A DNA stretch of 64,000 nt. It comes from Alloprevotella sp. Its GTDB lineage: Bacteria; Bacteroidota; Bacteroidia; Bacteroidales; Bacteroidaceae. The first letter of the stretch is position 1; every line of letters begins with the position of its first letter. The stretch lies in contig JAFUZP010000012.1 of the NCBI GenBank assembly GCA_017476545.1, forward strand, positions 1 to 64,000. Reading direction: 5' to 3'. Below are positions 55,285-63,415 of this stretch, piece by piece. The position numbers and the translations under genes are program-made. Below the pieces are notes generated by a model, which was given only the letters and a program-made list of their open reading frames with translations, ran no database searches and was not told the origin of the DNA.

Positions 55285-55459
55285 AGGAAAAGGCTGCCGC
55301 CAGAAAAAAGCGGCAGCAGAGGGACAGGTGCAACCGACTGACGGACAAGTGACTGCCAAGATGCACGAAAAATCGTTTCCGCACCGCGAAAAAAAGTTCG
55401 TCTCCCGGCGACATATTCTCGTCATGCCCTCGTATATATAAGTAGAAGGACATGAATTT

Positions 55460-56017
55460 ATGAACGCTCCGAGCATCGAAACAGCCATCAGCGCAGCCCG
55501 CGCCGGACGCGAAGAGGGCTTCCGGCAACTCTTCGCGGCACATAGCGCGGCGGTGTTCGCCCTCGTGCAACACTTCGTGCCGGACGTGGCAGAAGCGGAG
55601 GAACTGACGCAGGACACATTCCTGCGGGCGTTCGCGGCACTGGAGCAGTTCGACAGCAGCAGGGGGAGCTTCCTGGCATGGCTACGCCGCATCGCCTACA
55701 ACTTGGCCATCGACCAGCTGCGCCAAAACAGGCCGAAGGAAATATCCCTCGAAGGGATGGCGGAACGAAAGGAAGAGGCTGGGATACTGGATCCCGAGGA
55801 CTTCGCCGACGAGACGCAGGAAAGGGTGGAAGCCCTCATGCAGGCAGTGGGTCTTCTGCCTGCCGAAGAACAGACGCTACTGACGCTCTACTACTTCGAT
55901 AACCTGCCGCAGGAAGAAATCGCCTACATCGTCGGGGCAACAGCCAATGCCGTAGCCAACCGGCTACGCCGCATCAGAAAGAAACTACATAACCAGTTAG
56001 ACAACAAAAACGCATAA
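55460..56017 (+). CDS. ECF-type RNA polymerase sigma factor
   Basis: 185-aa extracytoplasmic-function sigma factor. Region 2 (about 20-88) includes FVPDVAEAEELTQDTFLRAF and FLAWLRRIAYNLAIDQLRQ. Region 4 (about 125-180) includes LPAEEQTLLTLYYFDNLPQEEIA and an HTH with NAVANRLRRIRKKL. A tiny frame ATG-AAT-TTA-TGA at 55452 overlaps the start codon and a purine-rich AGAAGGA precedes it. The next gene starts 12 nt after the stop and is probably its membrane partner. Confidence 0.9.
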   Translation: MNAPSIETAISAARAGREEGFRQLFAAHSAAVFALVQHFVPDVAEAEELTQDTFLRAFAALEQFDSSRGSFLAWLRRIAYNLAIDQLRQNRPKEISLEGMAERKEEAGILDPEDFADETQERVEALMQAVGLLPAEEQTLLTLYYFDNLPQEEIAYIVGATANAVANRLRRIRKKLHNQLDNKNA

Positions 56018-56029
56018 CGCTGAAAAGAA

Positions 56030-56794
56030 ATGGACAAAAGCAGGAGAAAAACAACGGGACCGTCAGGCCAAACGGACATGAGCCCCGCTACATACCAAGG
56101 CGGGCATCCGGCTGACGTCCACCAGACGGACGCCGCCCTGCGCACCGCCATAGCATGCAGGCAGGAAGGGCGTCCCGCGCCACCCGCAGGCATGGAGGAA
56201 CGCTTCATGGCACGGCTCGCAAAAGAGCGGAGCACGGGTGCGGAGAAGCCAAGGCACCGTGCCGCCATCTGGATTACCGCCGCCATTGCGGCTGCAGCAG
56301 CCGTGGCCATCGCCATCCTGCCGATACCGAGGACGGAGGCGGACACCGCACCGGGAATTGCCAGTGTGGAACGGACCGCCCCCGCACCTGTAAAGGAAAC
56401 GCTACCAGGCACGCCAGAACACACCCCCGCACCCGCGCGCACTATAAATAAGGTGTCACCCTCTCCTACGCCAGCCAGGACGCACCCCCGCCCCAAGCCT
56501 CAGGTGCTCATCGCCGCCACGCAACCCGCTCCCGCCCCGTCTGTCGCCTCCCCCGCTCCGTCTGTCACCTCTCCCTCCCCCGTCCCGTCTGTTGCGACTG
56601 CGTCGCAACCCCAGCCCGCCTTTACGGCCGAGGAGATCCGCCTCATGGAGCGCGCCGAAGAGATGCGCCCGCAGGCCCTGCTCTACGCCGCAGAAATCCT
56701 GCAATGCGCCCGCATCGAAGCCCGCGAGCGGCAGCAAGCCATCTTTGCCAGACAAGAAACCTCCGACCATAAACAAATAATCACAAGCATATAA
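56030..56794 (+). CDS. Single-pass membrane protein, putative anti-sigma factor
   Basis: 254-aa protein. The cytoplasmic N-terminus (about 1-80) is followed by one membrane helix (about 83-103, WITAAIAAAAAVAIAILPI). A long Pro/Ala/Ser/Val low-complexity segment comes next (about 110-205; repeated PAPSVxSPxPSV). A short conserved-looking C-terminal helix ends it (AEEIRLMERAEEMRPQALLY). Topology and position right behind an ECF sigma gene fit an anti-sigma factor, but I see no known anti-sigma motif. Confidence 0.6.
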   Translation: MDKSRRKTTGPSGQTDMSPATYQGGHPADVHQTDAALRTAIACRQEGRPAPPAGMEERFMARLAKERSTGAEKPRHRAAIWITAAIAAAAAVAIAILPIPRTEADTAPGIASVERTAPAPVKETLPGTPEHTPAPARTINKVSPSPTPARTHPRPKPQVLIAATQPAPAPSVASPAPSVTSPSPVPSVATASQPQPAFTAEEIRLMERAEEMRPQALLYAAEILQCARIEARERQQAIFARQETSDHKQIITSI

Positions 56795-56797
56795 GCT

Positions 56798-57874
56798 ATG
56801 AAAAAAGTTCTCACATCCCTCACGCTCCTCGCGCTGGCGGCCTCCATGCCCCTCATGGCGCAGGAAAAAATTGAGAAGCTCTACCAGCGCATGGCCTCCG
56901 ACCCGAAGGTCAGCATCAATCAGAGCATCCAGGTGGACCGCAAGCCCGGTGCGGAAGTGACGGGCAAGACCTCCATGTGCGAAGTCAACAGCTTCGCCAT
57001 CCACAAGCCCGACAAGAAGAACCGCTACCGCTACGCCGAATACGGCCGCCTGTACGTCACGGACCTTGCCGCCGCCATACAGGCCGAGGCCCCCAATCCG
57101 CAGTGCTACCGCGTAGCCTCCTATAACGTCACTGACCGCGGAAAACCCCGCCAATGGAGACTCATCTACGGCGACGACGCTTCGCAGTACATCATGCTCG
57201 GCGAACACCGCACCAAGAACTACATCTTCGCCTGCTTTGCCGACAAAGAGAACCCCGGCTACCGCTGGTGCTACGCCCTGGAGTGGTACGAGATGGGCTA
57301 CAAGGGCGACATCTTCGGCCGCTACATACGCCTTTATGCCAAGATGCCCGAGGAGACAAGCAGCACGCCAAAAGTCCAGGGCATAGTCAGAGACAACGAC
57401 GCATACGACCCTTTCTCCATGTTCGGTGACGGCAAGTTCGGCACCGGCCTTACCATCAACGCGAAAGACCGCACCTTCACGCTGAACGGCAAGACGCTGC
57501 CGCTTGACAGCCTGACCTCGGTCTATAAGGAACTGAGGGAACTCTCGCCACTTGAAGCCGAATTGCAGACGGGAGGACTCGTTTCGGCTATCCAAAAGAG
57601 CAAGGCCGAGCGCGTAAAGCGATTCCTGCAAAACCTCAACGCCATGCGCGCACGCTGGGCTAACGGCGACTACCAGACCGACCCCACCCTGCCCGTCAGC
57701 ATCTACACGCTCGTGAAGGAGGCCGTGGAGGCCGACATCCTTGACAAGGACGAAAAGGAACTCGTCAACACCCAGCTGGTTTCCATGGCCGAACAAACCG
57801 AAACAGGCTACGGCCACACGGATGCCTGCGCCTACCTCGGTCTGGCGCAGAAGCTACTCCAGCGAAGCAAATGA
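56798..57874 (+). CDS. Secreted protein of unknown function in the sigma operon
   Basis: 358-aa protein starting 3 nt after the previous stop. Signal peptide MKKVLTSLTLLALAASMPLMAQ. The mature part has SMCEVNSFAIHKPDKKNRYR, then a Trp/Tyr-rich middle (YRWCYALEWYEMGYKGDIFG), and a C-terminal helical region with several Lys/Arg. No domain recognised. It may be the envelope component sensed or controlled by the sigma/anti-sigma pair (inference). Confidence 0.65.
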   Translation: MKKVLTSLTLLALAASMPLMAQEKIEKLYQRMASDPKVSINQSIQVDRKPGAEVTGKTSMCEVNSFAIHKPDKKNRYRYAEYGRLYVTDLAAAIQAEAPNPQCYRVASYNVTDRGKPRQWRLIYGDDASQYIMLGEHRTKNYIFACFADKENPGYRWCYALEWYEMGYKGDIFGRYIRLYAKMPEETSSTPKVQGIVRDNDAYDPFSMFGDGKFGTGLTINAKDRTFTLNGKTLPLDSLTSVYKELRELSPLEAELQTGGLVSAIQKSKAERVKRFLQNLNAMRARWANGDYQTDPTLPVSIYTLVKEAVEADILDKDEKELVNTQLVSMAEQTETGYGHTDACAYLGLAQKLLQRSK

Positions 57875-57979
57875 AGACGCATTGATTTTTATAGAGAATA
57901 GATTTGGATTCAGTTAAACATGAAAGTAGCCGGGCCACCCGCGAGGGCAGTCCGGCTTTTCCGTTAGCGATAGTTTTCG

Positions 57980-57987
57980 TATCTTTG
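57980..57987 (+). promoter_or_regulatory. -7 box immediately before tcdA
   Basis: TATCTTTG, 4 nt before the ATG at 57992; the transcript would be leaderless. Confidence 0.6.
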
Positions 57988-57991
57988 CGCC

Positions 57992-58750
57992 ATGCAGCAC
58001 ACGTTCTCCCGTACACAACTCCTGCTCGGCGAGGCCGCCATGAAGACGCTCCAGGCCAGCCGCGTCGCCGTTTTCGGCGTGGGTGGCGTTGGCGGCTACG
58101 TAGTCGAAGCGCTTGTCCGCAGCGGCATCGGCGCGCTTGACATCGTGGACGACGACCGCGTATGCCCTACGAACCTGAACCGTCAGATTATAGCCCTGCA
58201 TTCCACTGTGGGGCAGTACAAGGTCGATGTAGCCGAGGCACGCATCCGCGACATCAACCCGCACTGCCGTGTCACGAAGCACCAGCAGTTCTACCTGCCC
58301 GAAAACGCCGATGCCATAGACCTCTCGCCGTTCGATTACGTGGTGGACTGCATCGACACGGTGACGGCAAAGCTGGAACTCATCCGCCGCTGCCACGCAC
58401 TCGGCGTACCCATTATTTCCTGTATGGGTGCGGCTAACAAGATGGATGCCACAGCCTTCCGCGTTACGGACATCACGAAAACGAAGATGGACCCCTTGGC
58501 GAAAGTCATCCGCCGCAAGCTCCGCCAGCTACGCATCCCCCGGTTGAAATGTGTATGGAGCGAGGAAGAGCCGCTGCAACCGCTCACCCCGGCGGAGAAC
58601 TCCCCCGAAGAAGAAACAGGGCTGCACGCCAAACGCCGCAGCATCCCGGCCTCCAACGCTTTCGTACCCGCTACGGCAGGCCTCATCACCGGCGGGGAAG
58701 TTGTGAAAGACCTCCTCCGGAAAGCCGGCACCTACCGCCTTACGACATAA
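57992..58750 (+). CDS. tcdA: tRNA threonylcarbamoyladenosine dehydratase
   Basis: E1-like enzyme that cyclises t6A37 in tRNAs to ct6A. The 252-aa protein has the nucleotide loop VAVFGVGGVGGYVVEALVRSG (core GVGGVGGY, about 29-36), the following IDIVDDD-type strand (LDIVDDDRVCPTNLNRQ), FDYVVDCIDTVTAKLELIRRC, and a KCVWSEEEP segment. It is slightly shorter than E. coli TcdA (268 aa). ThiF/MoeB relatives are the alternative, but the absence of zinc CxxC pairs favours TcdA. Confidence 0.87.
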   Translation: MQHTFSRTQLLLGEAAMKTLQASRVAVFGVGGVGGYVVEALVRSGIGALDIVDDDRVCPTNLNRQIIALHSTVGQYKVDVAEARIRDINPHCRVTKHQQFYLPENADAIDLSPFDYVVDCIDTVTAKLELIRRCHALGVPIISCMGAANKMDATAFRVTDITKTKMDPLAKVIRRKLRQLRIPRLKCVWSEEEPLQPLTPAENSPEEETGLHAKRRSIPASNAFVPATAGLITGGEVVKDLLRKAGTYRLTT

Positions 58751-58876
58751 GTTCCCCCGCCATACGCCACCGCTCCCTCCCCGCGCCGCAAACCGCTGCC
58801 AGGGGGAGAGAACGCCGCAAAGCCGGCGGGCGGGTAAAAAAGCTGGGCAAGTCTTGCGCCTTAGGGAGTAAATCCT

Positions 58877-58884
58877 TACCTTTG
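58877..58884 (+). promoter_or_regulatory. -7 box for the secreted phosphoesterase gene
   Basis: TACCTTTG, 73 nt before the ATG at 58958. Confidence 0.6.
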
Positions 58885-58957
58885 CACGGGAACACCCGTG
58901 CGGCGCACCGCCGACCGGCCTGTATGTATTCATGTTTAACCAAATAACACTAGCACC

Positions 58958-61846
58958 ATGAGACAGAAGTACTTCTACTCTTTGCTCTTCGTCCTATTCA
59001 GTTTTTTCGGGACGAACACGTTTGCGCAGGAGACGGTAGAGGACGAGAAGCCGGTAATGACCATCGGCTGCCTCTCCGACCTGCATAACGAGTTGGGCCT
59101 CATCAGCGGAGGCGTGGACAACGTCCGGCTGCGCGGCACTATCCTCAACACCGTAAACAAAATGCGCGAGGATGAGGAAATCGACCTCATCGTCCTGGGT
59201 GGCGACTACACCAGTGACGTCACCATTCCCGAAGCCAACTGGGAGCGCATCCGCGACCTGATGGCCGACGCGCTCCGCAGTGCTTTCAAGCCCGAACGCG
59301 AGAAACGCCCCGTTATCTACGTGACAGGTAACCACGACTACGAGGTGGCTAATTTCGACAACCTGCCGAAGCCGTACAATGCCGCGCGTTACTATGACTT
59401 CATCATGAAGGACGACATCGGCGAGCTTACCGAAAAGGACGCTTTCTACGAGACTGCGGACAACGGCGACCTAGGTACGACGGACCTGCTCGCCGCGTTC
59501 CACTACGAAATCAACGGCTTTGACTTCATCGCCCTCAACTGCGGTAAATTTTATTTCAAGAGTGCGTGGGACTACAGCTACTCGCTGGAGTCCGTAGAAT
59601 GGGTCGGGCAGAAACTGGCCGAGCTCTATGCCGACGACCCCGACCGCACCGTATTCTTCCTGCTGCACGTCCCCTTCATGGACAGCAACAGTATCAGCAA
59701 CGTAAACAAAGGCATGGGCGGACGCGGTTCGGCGGAAGGTGTGAAGAGTGCCGAACGGCTGAAGGAAATCCTCGCCCAGTACCCCAACCTCATCATGCTC
59801 TACGGCCACGACCACGGCTCGGACAACGCCTACTTCCGCAGCAAGACGTCGCAGCGCGTGACGCGTTATAACACCTTCGGCAATGTCATCGCCACCACCG
59901 ATGAGACACACGTGGACGAGATACTCGACGATGAAGGCGGAGAGACAGAAGAGTACACACCCGAGGCCGGCGTAGTGAAGGGCTACTTCAAGAGCTACAG
60001 CGGCGACGGCTACATGAGCTACCTCAGCACAAGCGACAACTTGCAGTGCGGAACGGCAAAGACGGAAGCCACTATCGCGGCCTCCGCGACCATGGCCGAC
60101 CGCTATACCATCCTGCTCAACGGCGGTTACACGCACCTGGGCAGCACGGCACACTTCACGGGCAATACGGCCATCACACAGTACTCCTCGCCCTTCATTT
60201 ACAAGGTGGAGGACCCCACGGCCGAGACCGTAAAGGCACGCCGCGTCAAGACGCTGGCCGAGTTCAACGGGGGCGGCTACTACACCATCGTGGGCTACGC
60301 CAAGAAGGACGGCCAGTACTACATGATGGGCAGCGAGAACGTCACCATCACCTACCCCGGTCTGGCCGGTTTGTTCCTCAGCGAGGAAGAACCCGGTGAT
60401 GAAATAACCTTTGAGGCAGGTACCCACAGCCCCATCTGGGAGTTTGAGTGCACCACGCCTTGGGAGAGCACAACTCCCGTGGAGGACGAGCCTACCTCCG
60501 TCAAGGGTAACCTTGAGAGCTTCTCCGGCGACGGCTTCATGAGCTACCTCAGCACGGACATCAACTTACAGTGCGGCGAGGCTAAGAGCGATGTTGTCAT
60601 CGCACACGCCAGCGCATATGCCGGACGCTACACCCTCTTTGTAAACAACAGCGCCTACACCCACTGCGGCAGCACGGCTCACTTCACGGGCAACACAGCC
60701 ATCTCCGAATACTCCACACCGTACATCTACCGCGTTGAGAAAGCCGAAACGGGCACCACGGCCACGGCGAAGCGCATCGCGGACCTGCGCGACATCAAGA
60801 ACGGCGGGCTCTATGCCTTCGTGGGACACGCCAAGAAGGACGGTAACTGGTACCTCATCGGCAGCGAGAACGTCACCATCACCTACCCCGGCCTGGCAGG
60901 CATCTTGGTTAGCGAGACGGAACCCGGCGACGAAATCGAGATAGAGGTCGGCGAACATGCCCCCGTATGGCGCTTCGTCACGGAAGAAGGCGGCGGAGGC
61001 GGTGAAGAACCCGCAGGGGACATCACCGGCACGCTCCAGAGCAAGGCCGACGGCAAGTACATGACCGTCACCAGCAATGCAGGAACGGGCTCCTCACCCG
61101 CACCGGTCAAGATCAGCGCCACAGCCAATGAAGGTGTTTACAACGTGCTCCTCCCCGACGGACGCTACCTCTACTGCGGCACGAAGGGCTATTTCTCCGC
61201 CAACTCCGCCGCTACGGACATCTGGTTCTACGACGCTGGGGACGGCGCACTCGCCACGCAATTGGAAATGGGCAAGGACTACGTACTCGTAGGCCTCAAG
61301 AACGGCGCGTACTACGCCGTCAGCTCCGAAGTCATCAACCCCGGTCTCGAAGGCCAGCGGATGCTCAACCTCGAAGTAACCGTCGAGGACGGCAAGATTA
61401 CCGTACCCGAGGACGACAAGTTCATCTGGACGCTCGGCGAAATGCCCGAAGGCGAGCCTTCCTTCTTCTCCGCGTTCATGGGTTCCATGCGCTACTACAG
61501 CAACTCCATCGAGGGTGATGTCAGCGTGAGCAACTCCAAGATTGTGCAGGCGTTAGTCGTGTACATCTACAAAGACCGCGTCGTACTCAAGATTAAGAAC
61601 TACGGTAGCAGCGGAAACTTCGGCGGCATACAGATCAACCCCGAGATTGCTGCGTACACCGTTTACCGAACCGTGCGCAACGCGCAAGGCGAGCTGGGTG
61701 AAGACGAAGGCCCGGTTGATGCCATCCAGACGGGCAGCATCCTGCCGCAGACCGGCAAGAAGAAGTACCACGACCTCGCCGGCCGCCGCATCAGCAAGCC
61801 CGGCAAAGGTGTGTACATCGTGAACGGCAAGAAAGTGCTGCGGTAA
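58958..61846 (+). CDS. Secreted calcineurin-like phosphoesterase with tandem repeat domains and a C-terminal sorting tail
   Basis: 962-aa multidomain protein. Signal peptide about 1-24. Metallophosphoesterase domain about 34-315 with DLHNE (41-45), GGD (81-83), GNHDYE (124-129), LLHVPF (His237) and GHDH (283-286). Then two similar repeats of about 170 aa (about 341-505 and 516-678), each with SGDG(Y/F)MSYLST, LQCG, GSTAHFTGNTAI and GSENVTITYPGLAG. A weaker third is about 689-830. It ends with DLAGRRISKPGKGVYIVNGK, like the C-terminal sorting domains of Prevotella secreted proteins (type IX type). Substrate unknown. Confidence 0.85.
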   Translation: MRQKYFYSLLFVLFSFFGTNTFAQETVEDEKPVMTIGCLSDLHNELGLISGGVDNVRLRGTILNTVNKMREDEEIDLIVLGGDYTSDVTIPEANWERIRDLMADALRSAFKPEREKRPVIYVTGNHDYEVANFDNLPKPYNAARYYDFIMKDDIGELTEKDAFYETADNGDLGTTDLLAAFHYEINGFDFIALNCGKFYFKSAWDYSYSLESVEWVGQKLAELYADDPDRTVFFLLHVPFMDSNSISNVNKGMGGRGSAEGVKSAERLKEILAQYPNLIMLYGHDHGSDNAYFRSKTSQRVTRYNTFGNVIATTDETHVDEILDDEGGETEEYTPEAGVVKGYFKSYSGDGYMSYLSTSDNLQCGTAKTEATIAASATMADRYTILLNGGYTHLGSTAHFTGNTAITQYSSPFIYKVEDPTAETVKARRVKTLAEFNGGGYYTIVGYAKKDGQYYMMGSENVTITYPGLAGLFLSEEEPGDEITFEAGTHSPIWEFECTTPWESTTPVEDEPTSVKGNLESFSGDGFMSYLSTDINLQCGEAKSDVVIAHASAYAGRYTLFVNNSAYTHCGSTAHFTGNTAISEYSTPYIYRVEKAETGTTATAKRIADLRDIKNGGLYAFVGHAKKDGNWYLIGSENVTITYPGLAGILVSETEPGDEIEIEVGEHAPVWRFVTEEGGGGGEEPAGDITGTLQSKADGKYMTVTSNAGTGSSPAPVKISATANEGVYNVLLPDGRYLYCGTKGYFSANSAATDIWFYDAGDGALATQLEMGKDYVLVGLKNGAYYAVSSEVINPGLEGQRMLNLEVTVEDGKITVPEDDKFIWTLGEMPEGEPSFFSAFMGSMRYYSNSIEGDVSVSNSKIVQALVVYIYKDRVVLKIKNYGSSGNFGGIQINPEIAAYTVYRTVRNAQGELGEDEGPVDAIQTGSILPQTGKKKYHDLAGRRISKPGKGVYIVNGKKVLR

Positions 61847-61876
61847 GCGCTGCGCAACCACAGCATCTCAAGAAAC

Positions 61877-61910
61877 GAAGCAGGCGGGAGCAATTCCCGC
61901 CTGCTTCTTC
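61877..61910 (+). terminator. Intrinsic terminator after the phosphoesterase gene
   Basis: GAAGCAGGCGGGA / TCCCGCCTGCTTC with a short loop, followed by a T/C-rich run. Confidence 0.8.
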
Positions 61911-61944
61911 TGTTCCCGACGGCTAAGGCCATGGCTGTTCTTCT

Positions 61945-62046
61945 TAACCCTATGGGTAGTTTTTCGTAACCATAGGGATAGTCCGCCGTAACCATAGGGA
62001 TAGTCCGCCGTAACCCTTGGGTTAAGAATTAGTATCCCCAGGGGGA
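61945..62046. repeat. 22-bp-period array, family B, copy 5 (five units)
   Basis: Units at 61945, 61967, 61989, 62011 and 62033, all 22 bp apart: TAACCCTATGGGTA, TAACCATAGGGATA (twice, with identical spacers GTCCGCCG), TAACCCTTGGGTTA, TATCCCCAGGGGGA. It lies between convergent genes. Confidence 0.93.
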
Positions 62047-62148
62047 GCGCGATGCCGCTCACGGGATAGTAAAAACTGCCCGATGTCCTCTTTTATTCCT
62101 ACCCCAGTTCTGACATGCTGCGGCCAACCGGCGGCGCAAGAAAACGCC

Positions 62149-62182
62149 AACTCCCCCGAAGCAATAGTCTTCGGGGGAGTTT
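62149..62182. terminator. Bidirectional intrinsic terminator
   Basis: AACTCCCCCGAAG / CTTCGGGGGAGTT, a 13-bp stem flanked by A and T runs. It ends the aminotransferase transcript (minus strand) and any read-through from the left. Confidence 0.82.
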
Positions 62183-62210
62183 TCCGTATCAAGCTGGCAG
62201 CTGCGCCGTA

Positions 62211-63410
62211 TCAGCCGAGGCGGGCGAGGGCGAGGCCGATGCGGCGCATGGCCTCGCGGATGTTCTCGTCGCTGGTGGCATAACTCATGCGGAAACAATC
62301 GGGCGCGCCGAACGCCGCGCCGCCCACAGTGGCGACATGAGCCTGCTCCAGGAGGTAGAGGGCGAGGCTGTCGGAGTCCGTCACGCGGTGTCCCTGCGCA
62401 TCTGCCTTACCGTAAAAACTATTGCAACGGGGGAAGAGGTAGAAAGCCCCCTGCGGCACGTTCACGTCAAGCCCGGGCACCTGCCGCGCGAGCTCCACGA
62501 TAAGGTCGCGACGCCGCTGGAAGGCCTGCCGCATCTCCTCCACGCAGTCCTGCGGGGCAGTATAGGCAGCAAGGGCTGCGCGCTGGCTGACAGAGCAGGG
62601 ACCGCTGGTATGCTGGCCCTGAAGCTTGTTGCAGCCACGCACAAGCCACTCCGGACCAGCCATGAAGCCGATGCGCCAGCCTGTCATGGCATAGGCCTTG
62701 GATACGCCGTTAATGAGTACGGTGCGCGCCTGCATTCCCTCGCAACGGGCGATGGAGGCGTGCGCGCCTGCATAACGGATGTGTTCGTAAATCTCATCGG
62801 ATATGACGACAACTTGCGGATGGCGGCGCAGGACTTCGGCAAGGGCTTCCAGTTCCTGTTGCGTATAGACGGAGCCGGTCGGGTTCGAGGGCGAGCAAAG
62901 GATGATGGCGCGCGTCTTCGGAGTGAGGGCGGCCTCAAGCTGTGCGGGGGTCATCTTGAAGTCCTGCTCGATGGTAGCCGTGACGATGACGGGCTTGGCC
63001 CCGGCGAGCAGCACCATCTGCGGATAACTCACCCAGTAGGGGGCGGGAATGATGACTTCCTCGTCCGGACGCTCCACAAGAGCCATTACGGCGTTGCATA
63101 CGCTCTGCTTCGCGCCGTTCGCCACGGAGATTTCCGCCGGCGTATAAGTCAGGCCGTTCTCGCGAAGGAGCTTTGCACAGATAGCCTCGCGCAGGTCGGC
63201 ATAACCGGCTACGGGGCTGTAAGTGGTGTAACCCTCCTCCATGGCGCGCGCGGCGGCCTGCCGGATGTACGGCGGCGTGGGGAAGTCGGGCTCACCGACG
63301 GAAAGGTTGATGACATCCACGCCCTGTGCTTTCAGTTCGGCACTCTTCTGGGACATGGCCAGCGTGGCGGAGGGCTGGAGGCGGTTGATGCGGTCAGATA
63401 GAACTTGCAT
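62211..63410 (-). CDS. Aspartate/aromatic-type aminotransferase (class I)
   Basis: 399-aa PLP enzyme of the AspC/AAT-I fold. It has the N-terminal SVGEPDFPTPPYIRQA, the substrate/PLP regions ILCSPSNPTGSVYTQQEL and VVISDEIYEHI, the Schiff-base Lys in LINGVSKAYAMTGWRIGF (about residue 236), and the C-terminal Arg in CFRMSYATSDENI. Most likely aspartate aminotransferase (class Ib), linking oxaloacetate and glutamate; the exact amino acid is not settled by motifs alone. The next gene upstream ends 5 nt before its start. Confidence 0.88.
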   Translation of the reverse strand: MQVLSDRINRLQPSATLAMSQKSAELKAQGVDVINLSVGEPDFPTPPYIRQAAARAMEEGYTTYSPVAGYADLREAICAKLLRENGLTYTPAEISVANGAKQSVCNAVMALVERPDEEVIIPAPYWVSYPQMVLLAGAKPVIVTATIEQDFKMTPAQLEAALTPKTRAIILCSPSNPTGSVYTQQELEALAEVLRRHPQVVVISDEIYEHIRYAGAHASIARCEGMQARTVLINGVSKAYAMTGWRIGFMAGPEWLVRGCNKLQGQHTSGPCSVSQRAALAAYTAPQDCVEEMRQAFQRRRDLIVELARQVPGLDVNVPQGAFYLFPRCNSFYGKADAQGHRVTDSDSLALYLLEQAHVATVGGAAFGAPDCFRMSYATSDENIREAMRRIGLALARLG

Positions 63411-63415
63411 ACGAA

